A stretch of DNA of 64,000 bases from Palsa-504 sp963787645 (GTDB lineage Bacteria > Actinomycetota > Actinomycetes > Streptosporangiales > Streptosporangiaceae): contig CAWBDS010000002.1 in assembly GCA_963787645.1 (NCBI GenBank), positions 1,302,001 through 1,366,000 on the forward strand. The letters are read 5' to 3'. Below the pieces are notes generated by a model. The model made no database searches. It was given only the letters and a program-made list of their open reading frames with translations, and was not told where the DNA came from. The position numbers and the translations under genes are program-made. Positions 44,877 to 54,080 of the stretch are shown here, piece by piece. Each line of letters begins with the position of its first letter. Position 1 is the stretch's first letter.

Positions 44877-44921
44877 TGCCACAACGACGCGCACCAGACG
44901 ACATGGGTGCCACAACGACGC
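44877..44921. repeat. Pair of 14-bp repeats, 31-bp period
   Basis: TGCCACAACGACGC at 44877-44890 and at 44908-44921, exact copies. Confidence 0.75.
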
Positions 44922-45020
44922 TGTTGAGGTCAGACCACCGGCTGGCTCCTTCCGAGAGAAACACACCCATGTCCCAGTGCTGTCGCTGCACTCTGGGCTG
45001 ACCATCACTAGAAGATTCGG

Positions 45021-45080
45021 TTACAGAAGCATCCTTTGATACGCTCGACGCAAGATGTTCGCTTACAGAAGTATCTTGCG
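45021..45080 (+). promoter_or_regulatory. Repeat-rich control region of the MFS-MarR operon
   Basis: Direct repeat TTACAGAAGCATC (45021-45033) / TTACAGAAGTATC (45063-45075), 42 bp apart, and inverted repeat CGCAAGAT (45049-45056) / ATCTTGCG (45073-45080). The likely binding sites of the MarR protein encoded two genes downstream. Because one site lies past ATG 45055, the real start may be GTG 45103. Confidence 0.4.
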
Positions 45081-46515
45081 CGAGTCAGCCCGGCCGGCGG
45101 CGGTGCGGGAAAGCCCGCGGGCGCCGTGGCTGGCCGTCGGCGTGGTCTGCTTCGGCGCGTTCATGGGCCAGCTCGACGCGAGCATCGTGACGATCACGTT
45201 CCCGGCCATGGAGCGTGATTTCGCGGTGCCGGTCGCCGCGGTCCAGTGGGTGTCCCTGATCTACCTGCTGGGTTTGGTCGCGCTGCTTGCCCCGGCCGGG
45301 CGGCTGGGTGACGCGGTCGGTCGCAAGCTCGTCTACACCTACGGCTTCGCCGCGTTCACGGTGGCCTCCGCGGCCTGCGGCCTGGCCCCCTCGCTCGGCG
45401 CCCTCGTCCTGCTGCGCCTAGTCCAGGCGATCGGTGCGGCGATGCTCCAGGCGAACAGTGTGGCCCTGGTCACGACCAGCGCCCCTAAGGCCAAGATGCG
45501 CTTCGCGCTGGGCGTGCAGGCGGGCGCGCAATCCATCGGGCTGGCCCTGGGCCCGACCCTGGGTGGCCTGCTCACCGCCACGGTCGGCTGGCGCGCGGTG
45601 TACTGGGTGAACGTCCCGGTCGGCTTGGCCGCGATCGTCGCCGGCCGCTACCTGCTGCCGCGGACCCGGCAGTTCAGCAGGCCGGAACGGTTCGACTGGC
45701 CCGGCACCTTGCTGCTGGTGGCGGGGGCCAGTGCGCTGCTCCTGGTCCTGTCGGCGGCCTCGGGCCTGAGCCTGCCCGGCTGGCTGACCGCGTTGCTCGC
45801 GGCGCTGGGCCTGGCGGCCCTGGCCGCGTTCATCAGGCGCGAGGTGAGGACCGCGCATCCGCTGATACCGGTCTGGCTGCTTCGCTCCGCGCCGCTGGCC
45901 CGCGGGCTGGCCGGAGCGGCCTGCGGGTACCTCGTGCTGTTCGGGCCACTGGTCCTGATCCCGCAGTTGCTCGGCCATGACCTCGGCAGCGAGGCCCGGA
46001 CCGGGCTGCTGCTGTCCGCCCTGCCGCTCGGGTTCGGCCTGGCCGCGCTGTTCGGTGACGCGATGCTGCCCCGGGCCTGGTCCGACCGCCAGCGCGGCTT
46101 CGCGGGTGCCGGGCTGACCTGCTTGGTCATGGTCGTGTCGGTGTTCGTGCCGGTGACCGTGCAGACCGTCGTCCCGCAGCTCGCGCTGGCCGGCCTGGGC
46201 CTGGGCCTGTTCGTGCCCGCCAACAACACCGTGATCATGCGCAGCACGGCCGACTCGTCGGCCTCGCTGCTCGGTGGGCTGGTCAGCATGGCCCGCGGTA
46301 TCGGCACCACGCTCGGCATCTCGCTGATGGCCCTGGCCCTGCACCTGGGCGGGGTCGGCCACAGGTACGCTGGGTCGACGCAGGCGCGGCCCGCGTTCAT
46401 CGTGCTCGCCGTCGTCGCTGCCGCCGCGGCGGCCATCGTCTTGGCCGGTCGCGCGCAGGCGCGAGGACCGGCTGGCCGTCCCAGGGAGGCGGACCCGTCA
46501 GGTGGCTTCAGCTGA
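45055..46515 (+). CDS. MFS drug transporter (DHA2 type, 14 helices)
   Basis: 486 aa; alternative start GTG 45103. Motifs: FMGQLDASIVTITFPAM (helix 1, DHA2 'LDxTIV' motif), APAGRLGDAVGRK (motif A), RLVQAIGAAMLQANSVALVTT, IGLALGPTLGGLL (motif C). These make it an antiporter of drugs or metabolites. The MarR gene overlaps its stop, so it is probably autoregulated by that repressor. Confidence 0.87.
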   Translation: MFAYRSILRESARPAAVRESPRAPWLAVGVVCFGAFMGQLDASIVTITFPAMERDFAVPVAAVQWVSLIYLLGLVALLAPAGRLGDAVGRKLVYTYGFAAFTVASAACGLAPSLGALVLLRLVQAIGAAMLQANSVALVTTSAPKAKMRFALGVQAGAQSIGLALGPTLGGLLTATVGWRAVYWVNVPVGLAAIVAGRYLLPRTRQFSRPERFDWPGTLLLVAGASALLLVLSAASGLSLPGWLTALLAALGLAALAAFIRREVRTAHPLIPVWLLRSAPLARGLAGAACGYLVLFGPLVLIPQLLGHDLGSEARTGLLLSALPLGFGLAALFGDAMLPRAWSDRQRGFAGAGLTCLVMVVSVFVPVTVQTVVPQLALAGLGLGLFVPANNTVIMRSTADSSASLLGGLVSMARGIGTTLGISLMALALHLGGVGHRYAGSTQARPAFIVLAVVAAAAAAIVLAGRAQARGPAGRPREADPSGGFS

Positions 46516-47005
46516 GGGCAACGTAGCTCAAGACCTGCTCGGCCAGGAGCAGATCGGCCCCGAGCTGGCCGACATCGTGTCTCGCCTGCGCCGGGCCATG
46601 CGACGCGCGGCACGCGCCGCTGACCCCGGCCTCGGGCTGTCCGTGGCCCAGCTCGAGCTGCTGTCCTGCATGGCCGAGCACCCGGGTATCCGGCCCAGTC
46701 ACCTGGCCCGGATGCTGCGGCTCGCGCCCAGCTCGGTGGCGACCCTGCTCAGCGCCCTCCAGACGGCCGGCTATGTGACCCGGACGCCGGGCGGTCCTGG
46801 CGCCGACGGCACCGGCGACCGGCGCACGGTCAGCCTGGATCTGTCGGATCAGGGCTCGGCGGCGGTTAGCCGCTGGCACCGGGTCAACGAGGACATCATC
46901 CAGGCCGCGCTGGCCGGGCTCTCGCAGCGTGATCGGGTCGCGCTGCGCGATGCCGCGCCCGCGTTGCGCGACCTGACCTCCTCGATCGACGCCCAGGCCG
47001 ACTGA
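46502..47005 (+). CDS. MarR-family regulator
   Basis: 167 aa. GTG start 14 bp inside the MFS gene's end. wHTH: QLELLSCMAEHPGIRPSHLARMLRLAPSSVATLLSALQTAGYVTR, wing GDRRTVSLDLSDQG. Usual length. Overlap with MFS implies coupled expression; likely sensing of the exported molecule. Confidence 0.87.
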   Translation: MASAEGNVAQDLLGQEQIGPELADIVSRLRRAMRRAARAADPGLGLSVAQLELLSCMAEHPGIRPSHLARMLRLAPSSVATLLSALQTAGYVTRTPGGPGADGTGDRRTVSLDLSDQGSAAVSRWHRVNEDIIQAALAGLSQRDRVALRDAAPALRDLTSSIDAQAD

Positions 47006-47014
47006 GCCCAGCGC

Positions 47015-49366
47015 TCAGCCGGGCTTGCGGTCAGCGGCTGCGGGGCTCGGCGCGGGCGGCTCGACCCTCACATCCGGCTCGACTTTCCCGTCCGGCCGGA
47101 AGTCGGCCCGGCTGAGCCGCGACGGCCACCAGTTCCACCGCCCGAGAAGCAAGACCGTGCACGGCACCAGCACAGTGCGGACGATGAACGTGTCCATCAG
47201 CACGCCCAGAGCCAGCCCGACGCCGACGTCGACGATCTGGCTGCCGCCGGACTGGCGCCCGCCGACCAGCGCGAATACCGAGAACGTCCCGGCCAGCACC
47301 AGGCCGGCCGAGGTCACGGTGGTGCCGGTAGCGCCCAGTGCGTGACTGACTGCTTCGCGTAGCGGCCGATGCTGAGCCTCCTCCCGGATCCGGCTCATCA
47401 CCAAGATGTTGTAGTCCTCACCCAGGGCGAGCAAGAAGATGAACATCAGGAACGGCAGGATGAAGGTCAGGCCGCTGTCCCCGCCGAGCTTGATGAACAG
47501 GAACACCGACAGGCCCAGCGCGGCGAAGAACGACAGCGCCACCGACGCGATCAGGTACAGCGGTGCCACGAGCGAGCGCATAACCAGGCATAGCAGCAGG
47601 CCGATGATGATAATCGCGACCGGCACCACGTGCGCCAGATCGCTGTCGGAGATGTGGCTGATGTCGTAGAACGCGGGTGCCTCGCCAGCCACCCCGTAGG
47701 CCGTGGCGCCTAGGGTCTTGGCCACCGTGGCCGCCTCGGTGCGGATCGAGGGCACCGCACCCGCCGCCGCCGTGGTCGACGGGTCGCCCGCCGTCAGGGC
47801 GGTCTCGAACTGGATCGTCCGGCCGTCCGGGCTGATGTATTGGGCAGTGGCCCGGTAGACCTCGTAGGCCTGCTGCGAGACGGTGCTGTTGGCCGGCGGC
47901 GTGCTGGGCAGGGCCGCCGGGTTTCCCAGCGCGGCGTGCAACTGCTGGTACTGGGCTTCGGTCAGGGTCACGCCGGCCGGGTTCAGCGGCCCGGTGACGC
48001 CGGTGAACAGGCTGCTCGCCTTGAGCTGACTGGTGGCTGCCGCCACCGGCGCGGGGTCGTCCCAGACCGGCTGCGACAGCTTGTAGACCAGGTTGGTCGG
48101 GTTGGCCGAGCTCTGCGGGAAGTGCTTGGCCAGCAGGGCGGTACCCAGCGCGGAGTCGGTCCCGGCCGGCGCGTTGATCGAGCCACCGAACCCGCCAGGC
48201 TGGTAGCTCCCCACGCCGATGGCCAGGGCGCCGAAGATGATCACGCCGATGGTCAGCGGGATCGCCGGCCTGCGCACGATTCGCGTCGCGACCCGCCCCC
48301 ACAGGCCGGCCTTGCCGGTGCCGGCCCGGGTCTTGGTCGGCCAGAACGCCGCCCGGCCGAACACGGCGAGCAGCGCGGGTAGCAGCGTGAGCCCAGCTAG
48401 CAGCATCGTGCCGATCCCGATGGCCAGCGGGATGCCGAGTTCGGAGTAGATCTGGAACGTGGCGACCAGCAGCGACAGCAGCGCCGCGATCACCGTCAGG
48501 GCGGAGTACGTGATCGTCTCGCCGACCCGCATGACCGCCGCGCGCACCGCCTCCTTGGTATCCGCCCCCTCGCGCAGGTTCTCGCGCACTCGGAACACCA
48601 GGAACAGCCCGTAGTCGGTGCCCGCGCCGAGCACCAGCACGATCAGCAGCAGCTGGGCGATGACGGAGACCTTCAGGCCGGCGTGCGCCGCCTCGCCGAC
48701 CAGCGGTCCGGCGATGGCCACCGCGAAGAACGCGGGTATCAGCGTGATCAGCGGGGCCAGCAACGACCGGAAGATCAGTAGCAGCAGGATCAGGATGAAG
48801 ATGACCGATACGCCTTCGACCTCGTTGCCGGTGTTGCCCGACTTGGCCTGCTGGTCGACGTTGATCGCGATCTGCCCGGCCAGGTGCACCTGCAGCCCGG
48901 ACGGCACCGCCGCCGTTTTGACCGCTGCGCGGATGTTGTCCACCAGCGTGGTCTGGTCCGGCTGGCTGGCCTGGTTGACGTCGGACAGCACCTGCAGCTG
49001 CTCGGCCTGCTGGTCAGCCGACCGGCCCAGATCGCGGACCGAGACCACGGTCTTCACCGCCCGCAGGTCTTGCTGCAGCGAGGCCAGCCAGCTCGTGTCG
49101 GCGGCGCTCAGGGTGCCCTGATCCGTCGCTGCCACGACCTGTACCGGGACCAGGTTGGTCGCCCCGAACGGCGCCGCGAGGTTCGCAGCCTGCTCACTAG
49201 GCGCGCTGGCGGGCAGGAAGGCGCTGTTGTTGCCCTGGGTGACGCTGTTGAGCGAGGGCAGGAACTTAGGGACGGCGATGACCGCGATGACCCAGACCGC
49301 GATCACTACCCAGCGAAACTTGACGGCGAACGCGCCGATTCCCCCGAAGATGGCGTGGATGCGCAC
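47015..49366 (-). CDS. MMPL-family RND transporter
   Basis: 783 aa from GTG 49366; TATGCT lies about 7 bp upstream, so possibly leaderless. RND fold with 12 helices: TM1 WVVIAVWVIAVIAV, a long outside loop (QGNNSAFLPASAPSEQAAN), helix 4 GTDYGLFLVFRVRENL and helix 10 GEDYNILVMSRIREEA: the Asp-Tyr (DY) pairs used by MmpL for proton coupling. Sequence length is typical of the short actinobacterial MMPL proteins. Likely substrates are lipids or hydrophobic metabolites. Confidence 0.88.
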   Translation of the reverse strand: MRIHAIFGGIGAFAVKFRWVVIAVWVIAVIAVPKFLPSLNSVTQGNNSAFLPASAPSEQAANLAAPFGATNLVPVQVVAATDQGTLSAADTSWLASLQQDLRAVKTVVSVRDLGRSADQQAEQLQVLSDVNQASQPDQTTLVDNIRAAVKTAAVPSGLQVHLAGQIAINVDQQAKSGNTGNEVEGVSVIFILILLLLIFRSLLAPLITLIPAFFAVAIAGPLVGEAAHAGLKVSVIAQLLLIVLVLGAGTDYGLFLVFRVRENLREGADTKEAVRAAVMRVGETITYSALTVIAALLSLLVATFQIYSELGIPLAIGIGTMLLAGLTLLPALLAVFGRAAFWPTKTRAGTGKAGLWGRVATRIVRRPAIPLTIGVIIFGALAIGVGSYQPGGFGGSINAPAGTDSALGTALLAKHFPQSSANPTNLVYKLSQPVWDDPAPVAAATSQLKASSLFTGVTGPLNPAGVTLTEAQYQQLHAALGNPAALPSTPPANSTVSQQAYEVYRATAQYISPDGRTIQFETALTAGDPSTTAAAGAVPSIRTEAATVAKTLGATAYGVAGEAPAFYDISHISDSDLAHVVPVAIIIIGLLLCLVMRSLVAPLYLIASVALSFFAALGLSVFLFIKLGGDSGLTFILPFLMFIFLLALGEDYNILVMSRIREEAQHRPLREAVSHALGATGTTVTSAGLVLAGTFSVFALVGGRQSGGSQIVDVGVGLALGVLMDTFIVRTVLVPCTVLLLGRWNWWPSRLSRADFRPDGKVEPDVRVEPPAPSPAAADRKPG

Positions 49367-49523
49367 CGGGTCAGCATATTGGCTGGCGCCTGTGATCGGG
49401 CTAAGAGGCCCCGGTGGGCGGAACGTGGCTGCTCGTTCGTGTTGCGACACGCTGCGGAGCTCATGACGCGCGTGGCGCACGGTCGTAAGCTTCTGCTCGG
49501 TGATCGATGAAGGGGTTGAGGAT

Positions 49524-50156
49524 ATGCGCCATCTGATCGGTGTCGCCCTGGCCATCGTCATGGCCGCAGCGGTGTTTTTCGGGGGATCGTGGGGTTACCT
49601 CAAGCTGCTCACCGGGAAGGCCGGCGCGCTGCCGGGTGCGGGCGGCTCCCTCATTCACAACCACGCGGTCCTGGAGGGATTCGGGGCGCTGCTCGCCGTC
49701 GGGCTGCTCGCCGGGCTGCTGGTGGCCCTGCCGGTAATCTCCCCGCTCGCGGCCGGCCTGACCGGCCTGGCCCTGCTCGGCTGGACCGGGCTGTACCTGT
49801 TCAGCGTGCGGCGCGCGGTCCAGTACATCCCGCTGAAGTCACATCCCTACGGGGCCGGTTTCGAGGACCTGCTCTTCGATGGCGTGCTGGCCCTGGCGGG
49901 CCTGGCCATGATCATCCCGTTGTTCGTGCCCTCCCGGTGGCGGAGCCGGCGTGTGGTGACCGAGCCGGCGGCCTACGAGACCACCCCGGGTGCCTACGCC
50001 GGGGACCTGGGGACGACGCAGACCATCGCGGGCAGCGGGTTGCTGGCCGACTGGGCCGAGACCAGGCCTCAGCCGCGGGTGGAACCCGGCGCCTCGCAGG
50101 CGCCGTGGGGGCCGGCCGAGCCCGGCAACGCGGGCACCACTCAGGGTTACAGCTGA
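49524..50156 (+). CDS. Hypothetical four-TM membrane protein
   Basis: 210 aa. ATG 49524, with AAGGGG upstream. Helices: GVALAIVMAAAVFFGGSWGYL, EGFGALLAVGLLAGLLVAL, LAAGLTGLALLGWTGLYLF, VLALAGLAMIIPLFV; a cytosolic Pro/Thr tail follows. No family recognised. Overlaps the end of the convergent gene by 10 bp. Confidence 0.7.
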   Translation: MRHLIGVALAIVMAAAVFFGGSWGYLKLLTGKAGALPGAGGSLIHNHAVLEGFGALLAVGLLAGLLVALPVISPLAAGLTGLALLGWTGLYLFSVRRAVQYIPLKSHPYGAGFEDLLFDGVLALAGLAMIIPLFVPSRWRSRRVVTEPAAYETTPGAYAGDLGTTQTIAGSGLLADWAETRPQPRVEPGASQAPWGPAEPGNAGTTQGYS

Positions 50157-51349
50157 CCGCTTCGGTCACCTAGCCACACCGACAGGTGTGCGGGCTCCAG
50201 CGTCCCGGTCACCACGCTGGCCAGATCTGACCGTACCGAGTCCAGGTCCAGCTCGTCCTGGAGCCGGGCCGCGAACGCGGCCACGGTCAGGTCCGCGTCG
50301 TAACGGGCCCGGTTGAAGCGACGATCCACGACCCGCTGCACCCGTTTGCGCAGCGGGTTGAACGCCGCCGCCGCGACCAGCGTCGAGGCCGCCACCGCTA
50401 CCGACGAGGACAGCGTCAGCACGTCGGTGGACAGCAGTACCAGGCCCGCGTACGCCGCGACCAGAAGACCGGTCACCACCGTGTAGGCCAGCGTCCGGGA
50501 GATGATCCGGTCGATCTCGAATAGCCGGTAGCGCAGGACCGCCACTCCCATCGACACCGGCAGCGCAGCCACGCCGAGCCAGGCGATGTTGTCCAGCCAC
50601 TCCGCAAGCACGGTGGTGGAGCCAGTGCTGGCCAACCAGATCCCTACCACCAGGCTGGCGATGAGCATGGCCGCGCCGCTGGCCAGCCACTTCAACTGCT
50701 GCCGCCGCACCCCCGACGAGCGCCGCCAGCTCAGCACCTGGCGCGCGATGAATCCCAGCGCCAGCGCCAGGATCAGCAGGACGGCTCCGCGCTGGACAAC
50801 CGCGAACCAGCCGGCCGGCTGATCGATGGCGGACAATCCGCCCTGGGCGTCGACGTTGACGGGGCGAGCGGCGAGTGCGTCGGCCGTCACCGTGGCCATC
50901 GCGGCCAGCAGCGCGGCATAGAGCAACCAGAAGGCTCGCATGGCCCAGCGCGAGACTGCCGACGGCAGCCTGCCGTCGGGGAAGAGCAGGATCACCGCCA
51001 CGAACAGGACCAGACCGGGAGTCCACAGCTGATCCAGCGCCAGCGCCGCCGGACCGAGCGGGAGGTGGTGGCCGAGGCGGTAGACGAAGTAGGAGTAATC
51101 TCCGCCGTCGTTACTGGCCAGGAGGGCGACGGCGGTGAGCGAGAACAGCCAGCCAAGCGGGTTGCGCGGCTGGCGCCGGGAGACCACCGCACCGACCGCC
51201 GCACACGGGACTCCGATGCCAACCGCCACGATCCCGTTGCCGAGTTGCCCCGAGAGCAGGGATAGCGGAAGCGTGGCGAGCAGGGACAACGCGGCGAGCC
51301 CGCTCAGGGCAGCGGCAGCGCTGTGGCCCGGTGTCCGTGGCTTGCTCAC
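50147..51349 (-). CDS. Membrane sensor-like protein lacking a kinase domain
   Basis: 400 aa from GTG 51349. About eight helices (LSLLATLPLSLLSGQLGNGIVAVGIGVPCAAVGAV, LVLFVAVILLFPDGRLPS, AVLLILALALGFIARQVL, ...). The cytosolic C-terminus RVQRVVDRRFNRARYDADLTVAAFAARLQDELDLDSVRSDL is the region that precedes GAF/HisKA in many actinobacterial sensor kinases, but here the protein stops. So a membrane sensor without histidine kinase, or a partner of one elsewhere. Confidence 0.7.
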   Translation of the reverse strand: MSKPRTPGHSAAAALSGLAALSLLATLPLSLLSGQLGNGIVAVGIGVPCAAVGAVVSRRQPRNPLGWLFSLTAVALLASNDGGDYSYFVYRLGHHLPLGPAALALDQLWTPGLVLFVAVILLFPDGRLPSAVSRWAMRAFWLLYAALLAAMATVTADALAARPVNVDAQGGLSAIDQPAGWFAVVQRGAVLLILALALGFIARQVLSWRRSSGVRRQQLKWLASGAAMLIASLVVGIWLASTGSTTVLAEWLDNIAWLGVAALPVSMGVAVLRYRLFEIDRIISRTLAYTVVTGLLVAAYAGLVLLSTDVLTLSSSVAVAASTLVAAAAFNPLRKRVQRVVDRRFNRARYDADLTVAAFAARLQDELDLDSVRSDLASVVTGTLEPAHLSVWLGDRSGQL

Positions 51350-51404
51350 AGCGAATACGCTATGGCTCCAGCGTTCCGGGAACGTTACTGCGGTGCTCCG
51401 CCGG

Positions 51405-52232
51405 TCAATCGATACGCAGCAGTTTCTTCGCCTGGGCCCAGGTGAACGCGGCGTCGGTCGGGGCCGGACCGCACACCCCCGCGAGGATCTCGGTGTCGCT
51501 CTCGCCGTACCGGCCGGCCTGCAGTACATGACCGGCGCCCATGGCCAGCTCGGCCTGGCCGCCGCCGCAGGCCGAGGTGCCGAAGGTGACCAGGATGATG
51601 TCGCGGTGACCCCAGCACAGCCCCAAGCCCGCCGTCTGGCAGCCCTCGTTGGTGCCGCCGGGCCCGTCGTCGTACATCCAGCCGTAGTCCGATCCCAGCG
51701 GGTTGACCCAGCCGCCCGACCAGGTGGCCCCGAGATAGCCGGTCCGGCCGCCGCCGGGCAGCGTCCGGGCCACCCAGGCCAGCGCCGGGTCCTGGCCGGC
51801 CTGCGCTCCGGCTTGCGCGATCGCGTCCAGTGAGCGGCTCAGCACCAGGACCGGCGGCAGCCCGCGCGCGGTGCGCTCCAGGTCGACGGTAACGAACAAC
51901 TGCTCATCAGGCGTTAGCTGCTCGTAGCCGGCCATCGAGAAGGACATGGCGCCCAGCTTCTCCAGGGCCTGCCGTGCATGGCTGATCGCGGTCAGGGCCA
52001 CCCCGTTGCACTGCGCCCCGTCGTTACCTTGCGCGCACGAGGCCATGAACGAGGGAGCGGGCCACAGGCTGGCCGAGGGGTTACGCGGCGGCAAGATACC
52101 CCGCTGAGATACCCCGCCGCTCCCGGTCACCCCGGTTGCCCCGGCGGCCGACCGACCGAACGCACCTCCGCCGACCACCACCACGGTCAAGCTCAGCACC
52201 ACCAGCAACTTCAGTACCCGGCGCTTTCCCAT
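51405..52232 (-). CDS. Secreted CAP-superfamily-like protein, putative
   Basis: 275 aa with signal peptide (KRRVLKLLVVLSLTVVVVGG). The segment ELGAMSFSMAGYEQ... PDEQLFVTVDLERTARGLPPVLVLSRSLDAIAQAGA resembles the 'N..R...GL.PL..D..L...A' start of CAP/SCP domains. Five Cys residues in the mature part suggest disulfides (GCQTAGLGLCWGHRD, SACGGGQ). Neither His-Glu zinc site can be confirmed. Outside the cell; function unknown. Confidence 0.55.
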   Translation of the reverse strand: MGKRRVLKLLVVLSLTVVVVGGGAFGRSAAGATGVTGSGGVSQRGILPPRNPSASLWPAPSFMASCAQGNDGAQCNGVALTAISHARQALEKLGAMSFSMAGYEQLTPDEQLFVTVDLERTARGLPPVLVLSRSLDAIAQAGAQAGQDPALAWVARTLPGGGRTGYLGATWSGGWVNPLGSDYGWMYDDGPGGTNEGCQTAGLGLCWGHRDIILVTFGTSACGGGQAELAMGAGHVLQAGRYGESDTEILAGVCGPAPTDAAFTWAQAKKLLRID

Positions 52233-52637
52233 AGCGCCCGATGTTAACCATCAGCCCATAAAACGGACATAGATCCCAGGAAAGCATCTAAGCCCGTCCC
52301 TAACAAAGCGCATCTACCTGCACAAAGCCTCCGTCGCGCTCCTCTTTGCACCCGCCCCGCAACCGGCCAGCACCCATCTCGCAACGCTCCGCTCACCTAA
52401 ACGCGGCCGTCACCCCAAGCGGGATGAAATCCGGGTCTGGGATATGCAGTGGCGCGGGTTCGCGCCGCGGCTGGTTACCGGTGGTGCTGGCGTTGCAAGG
52501 GAGCACAGCGTGCTTCGTGGTGCGCTGCTCCCGCGAAGCCGAGGGTGGTGGAACCCGGGTTCCACTTCGCTAGGGCACAGTGGAACCCGGGTTTCATTCG
52601 GCTACGCCTCATGGCCGCAGCGCTCGTCCCAGAGCGC
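52233..52637. other. 405-bp region downstream of aceA
   Basis: No gene seen. Holds two palindrome-like boxes, TGGAACCCGGGTTCCA (52549-52564) and TGGAACCCGGGTTTCA (52581-52596), 32 bp apart. Confidence 0.5.
52549..52596. repeat. Twin TGGAACCCGGGTTCCA palindromes
   Basis: The first is a perfect 16-bp palindrome, the second a copy with one mismatch 32 bp away (three helical turns). Could end aceA transcription or be a dispersed repeat. Confidence 0.65.
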
Positions 52638-53936
52638 TCAGGCGGCGTGGAACTGCTCGGCTTCGGTCGAGCCGGCCAGGGCCACGGTCTCGGCGTTGGG
52701 CGAGATCGCCGACGTGACCAGGTCGAAGTAGCCGGTGCCCGCCTCGCGCTGGTGGCGGGTGGCGGTGTAGCCCTGCTTCTCGGCCGCGAACTCCGCCTCC
52801 TGGAGCCGGACATAGGCGGGCATGCCCTCGGTGGCGAAGCCGCTGGCCAGCTCGAACATGGAGTGGTTGAGCGCGTGGAAACCGGCCAGCGTGATGAACT
52901 GGAACCGGTAGCCCATGGCCGCGAGCTCCTTGCCGAACTTCGCGATCGTCGTCTCGTCCAGGTGCGCACGCCAGTTGAATGAGGGCGAGCAGTTGTAGGC
53001 GAGCAGCTGGTCCGGGTACTCGCTCTTGATCGCCTCGGCGAACTCCCGGGCCACGTCGAGGTCGGGCGTGGAGGTTTCCATCCAGATCAGGTCGGAGTAC
53101 GGCGCGTAGGCCAGCCCACGGGCGATGCACGGCTCGATCCCGTTGCGCACCCGGTAGAACCCCTCCGGGGTGCGCGTCCCGGTCAGGAACGGCTGGTCCC
53201 GCTCGTCCACGTCCGCGGTCAGCAGCGTGGCCGCGTGCGCGTCGGTCCGCGCGATCACCAGCGACGGCACGCCGCACACGTCGGCAGCCAGCCGGGCCGC
53301 GTTGAGCGTCTTGATGTGCTGGCTGGTCGGGATGAGGACCTTTCCGCCCAGGTGCCCGCACTTCTTCTCGGACGCGAGCTGGTCCTCCCAGTGCACCCCG
53401 GCTGCGCCCGCCGCGATCATGGACTTCATCAGCTCGTACGCGTTCAGCACACCGCCGAATCCGGCTTCGGCGTCGGCCACGATCGGAGCCAGCCAGTACG
53501 GGGAGTCCCGCAGGTCGCCGTCGGCCGACTCCGACCAGTTGATCTGGTCGGCACGCAGCAGCGCGTTGTTGATCCTGCGCACCACCTGCGGCACCGAGTT
53601 GACCGGGTACAGGCTCTGGTCCGGATAGGTCTGCCCGGCCAGGTTCGCGTCTGCGGCCACCTGCCAGCCCGACAGATAGATGGCCTTGAGGCCCGCCCTG
53701 ACCTGCTGGACCGCCTGCATCCCGGTGACCGCGCCGAGGGCGGTGACCGCGTCCTCGGCCTCCAGCAGCTTGCGGAGGCGCTCGGCGCCCAGCCTGGCCA
53801 GCGTGTACTCCTCCACCACAGTGCCGCGCAGCCGGATGACGTCCTCGGCCGAGTAGGTCCGGGAGGTGTTCTTCCACCGGGGTTCGGTGGCCCACTCCGC
53901 GCTTAGCCTGGCCGCCTGCTGGCTGATCGTGTCCAC
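52638..53936 (-). CDS. aceA: Isocitrate lyase
   Basis: 432 aa, standard short-form length. The catalytic loop KKCGH is at residues 191-195, with Mg/substrate residues in SGWQVAADANLAGQTYPDQS (90-109), VHWEDQLASE and YNCSPSFNW. Splits isocitrate to glyoxylate and succinate, the entry of the glyoxylate shunt on acetate or fatty acids. GTG 53936 follows GGAAGG. Divergent from ramB, which in related actinobacteria represses aceA; no malate synthase is in the window. Confidence 0.95.
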   Translation of the reverse strand: MDTISQQAARLSAEWATEPRWKNTSRTYSAEDVIRLRGTVVEEYTLARLGAERLRKLLEAEDAVTALGAVTGMQAVQQVRAGLKAIYLSGWQVAADANLAGQTYPDQSLYPVNSVPQVVRRINNALLRADQINWSESADGDLRDSPYWLAPIVADAEAGFGGVLNAYELMKSMIAAGAAGVHWEDQLASEKKCGHLGGKVLIPTSQHIKTLNAARLAADVCGVPSLVIARTDAHAATLLTADVDERDQPFLTGTRTPEGFYRVRNGIEPCIARGLAYAPYSDLIWMETSTPDLDVAREFAEAIKSEYPDQLLAYNCSPSFNWRAHLDETTIAKFGKELAAMGYRFQFITLAGFHALNHSMFELASGFATEGMPAYVRLQEAEFAAEKQGYTATRHQREAGTGYFDLVTSAISPNAETVALAGSTEAEQFHAA

Positions 53937-54080
53937 TGTGATGCCTTCCTGGAAATGCTGGATCCCGGTCCGGGCGGGATGTTTCTCTCAGGTTGTCCGG
54001 GCCGCCCGCGGAAGGATAGAGGCGAAGCTCGCGAAAATCATAGAATCTTTCCGATTCAGCAAGTTATAGTGAGCTTCACG
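53937..54080. promoter_or_regulatory. aceA-ramB divergent promoter region
   Basis: 143 bp. Contains TAGAAT at 54041-54046 and an inverted repeat GAAGCTC (54024-54030) / GAGCTTC (54071-54077) near ramB, plus the A/T-rich core expected for RamB binding. An exact RamB box cannot be confirmed. Confidence 0.35.

Larger units (their letters stand above)
44346..45054. other. 709-bp intergenic region with IS-like relics
   Basis: Includes the sepH upstream region. The repeat pairs 44691-44739 and 44877-44921 both have a 31-bp period, as in IS element ends (see findings). No coding frame with protein-like composition was found; the minus-strand open frame 44251-44739 is Gly/Arg/Pro-rich, as expected for random high GC. 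Confidence 0.5.
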
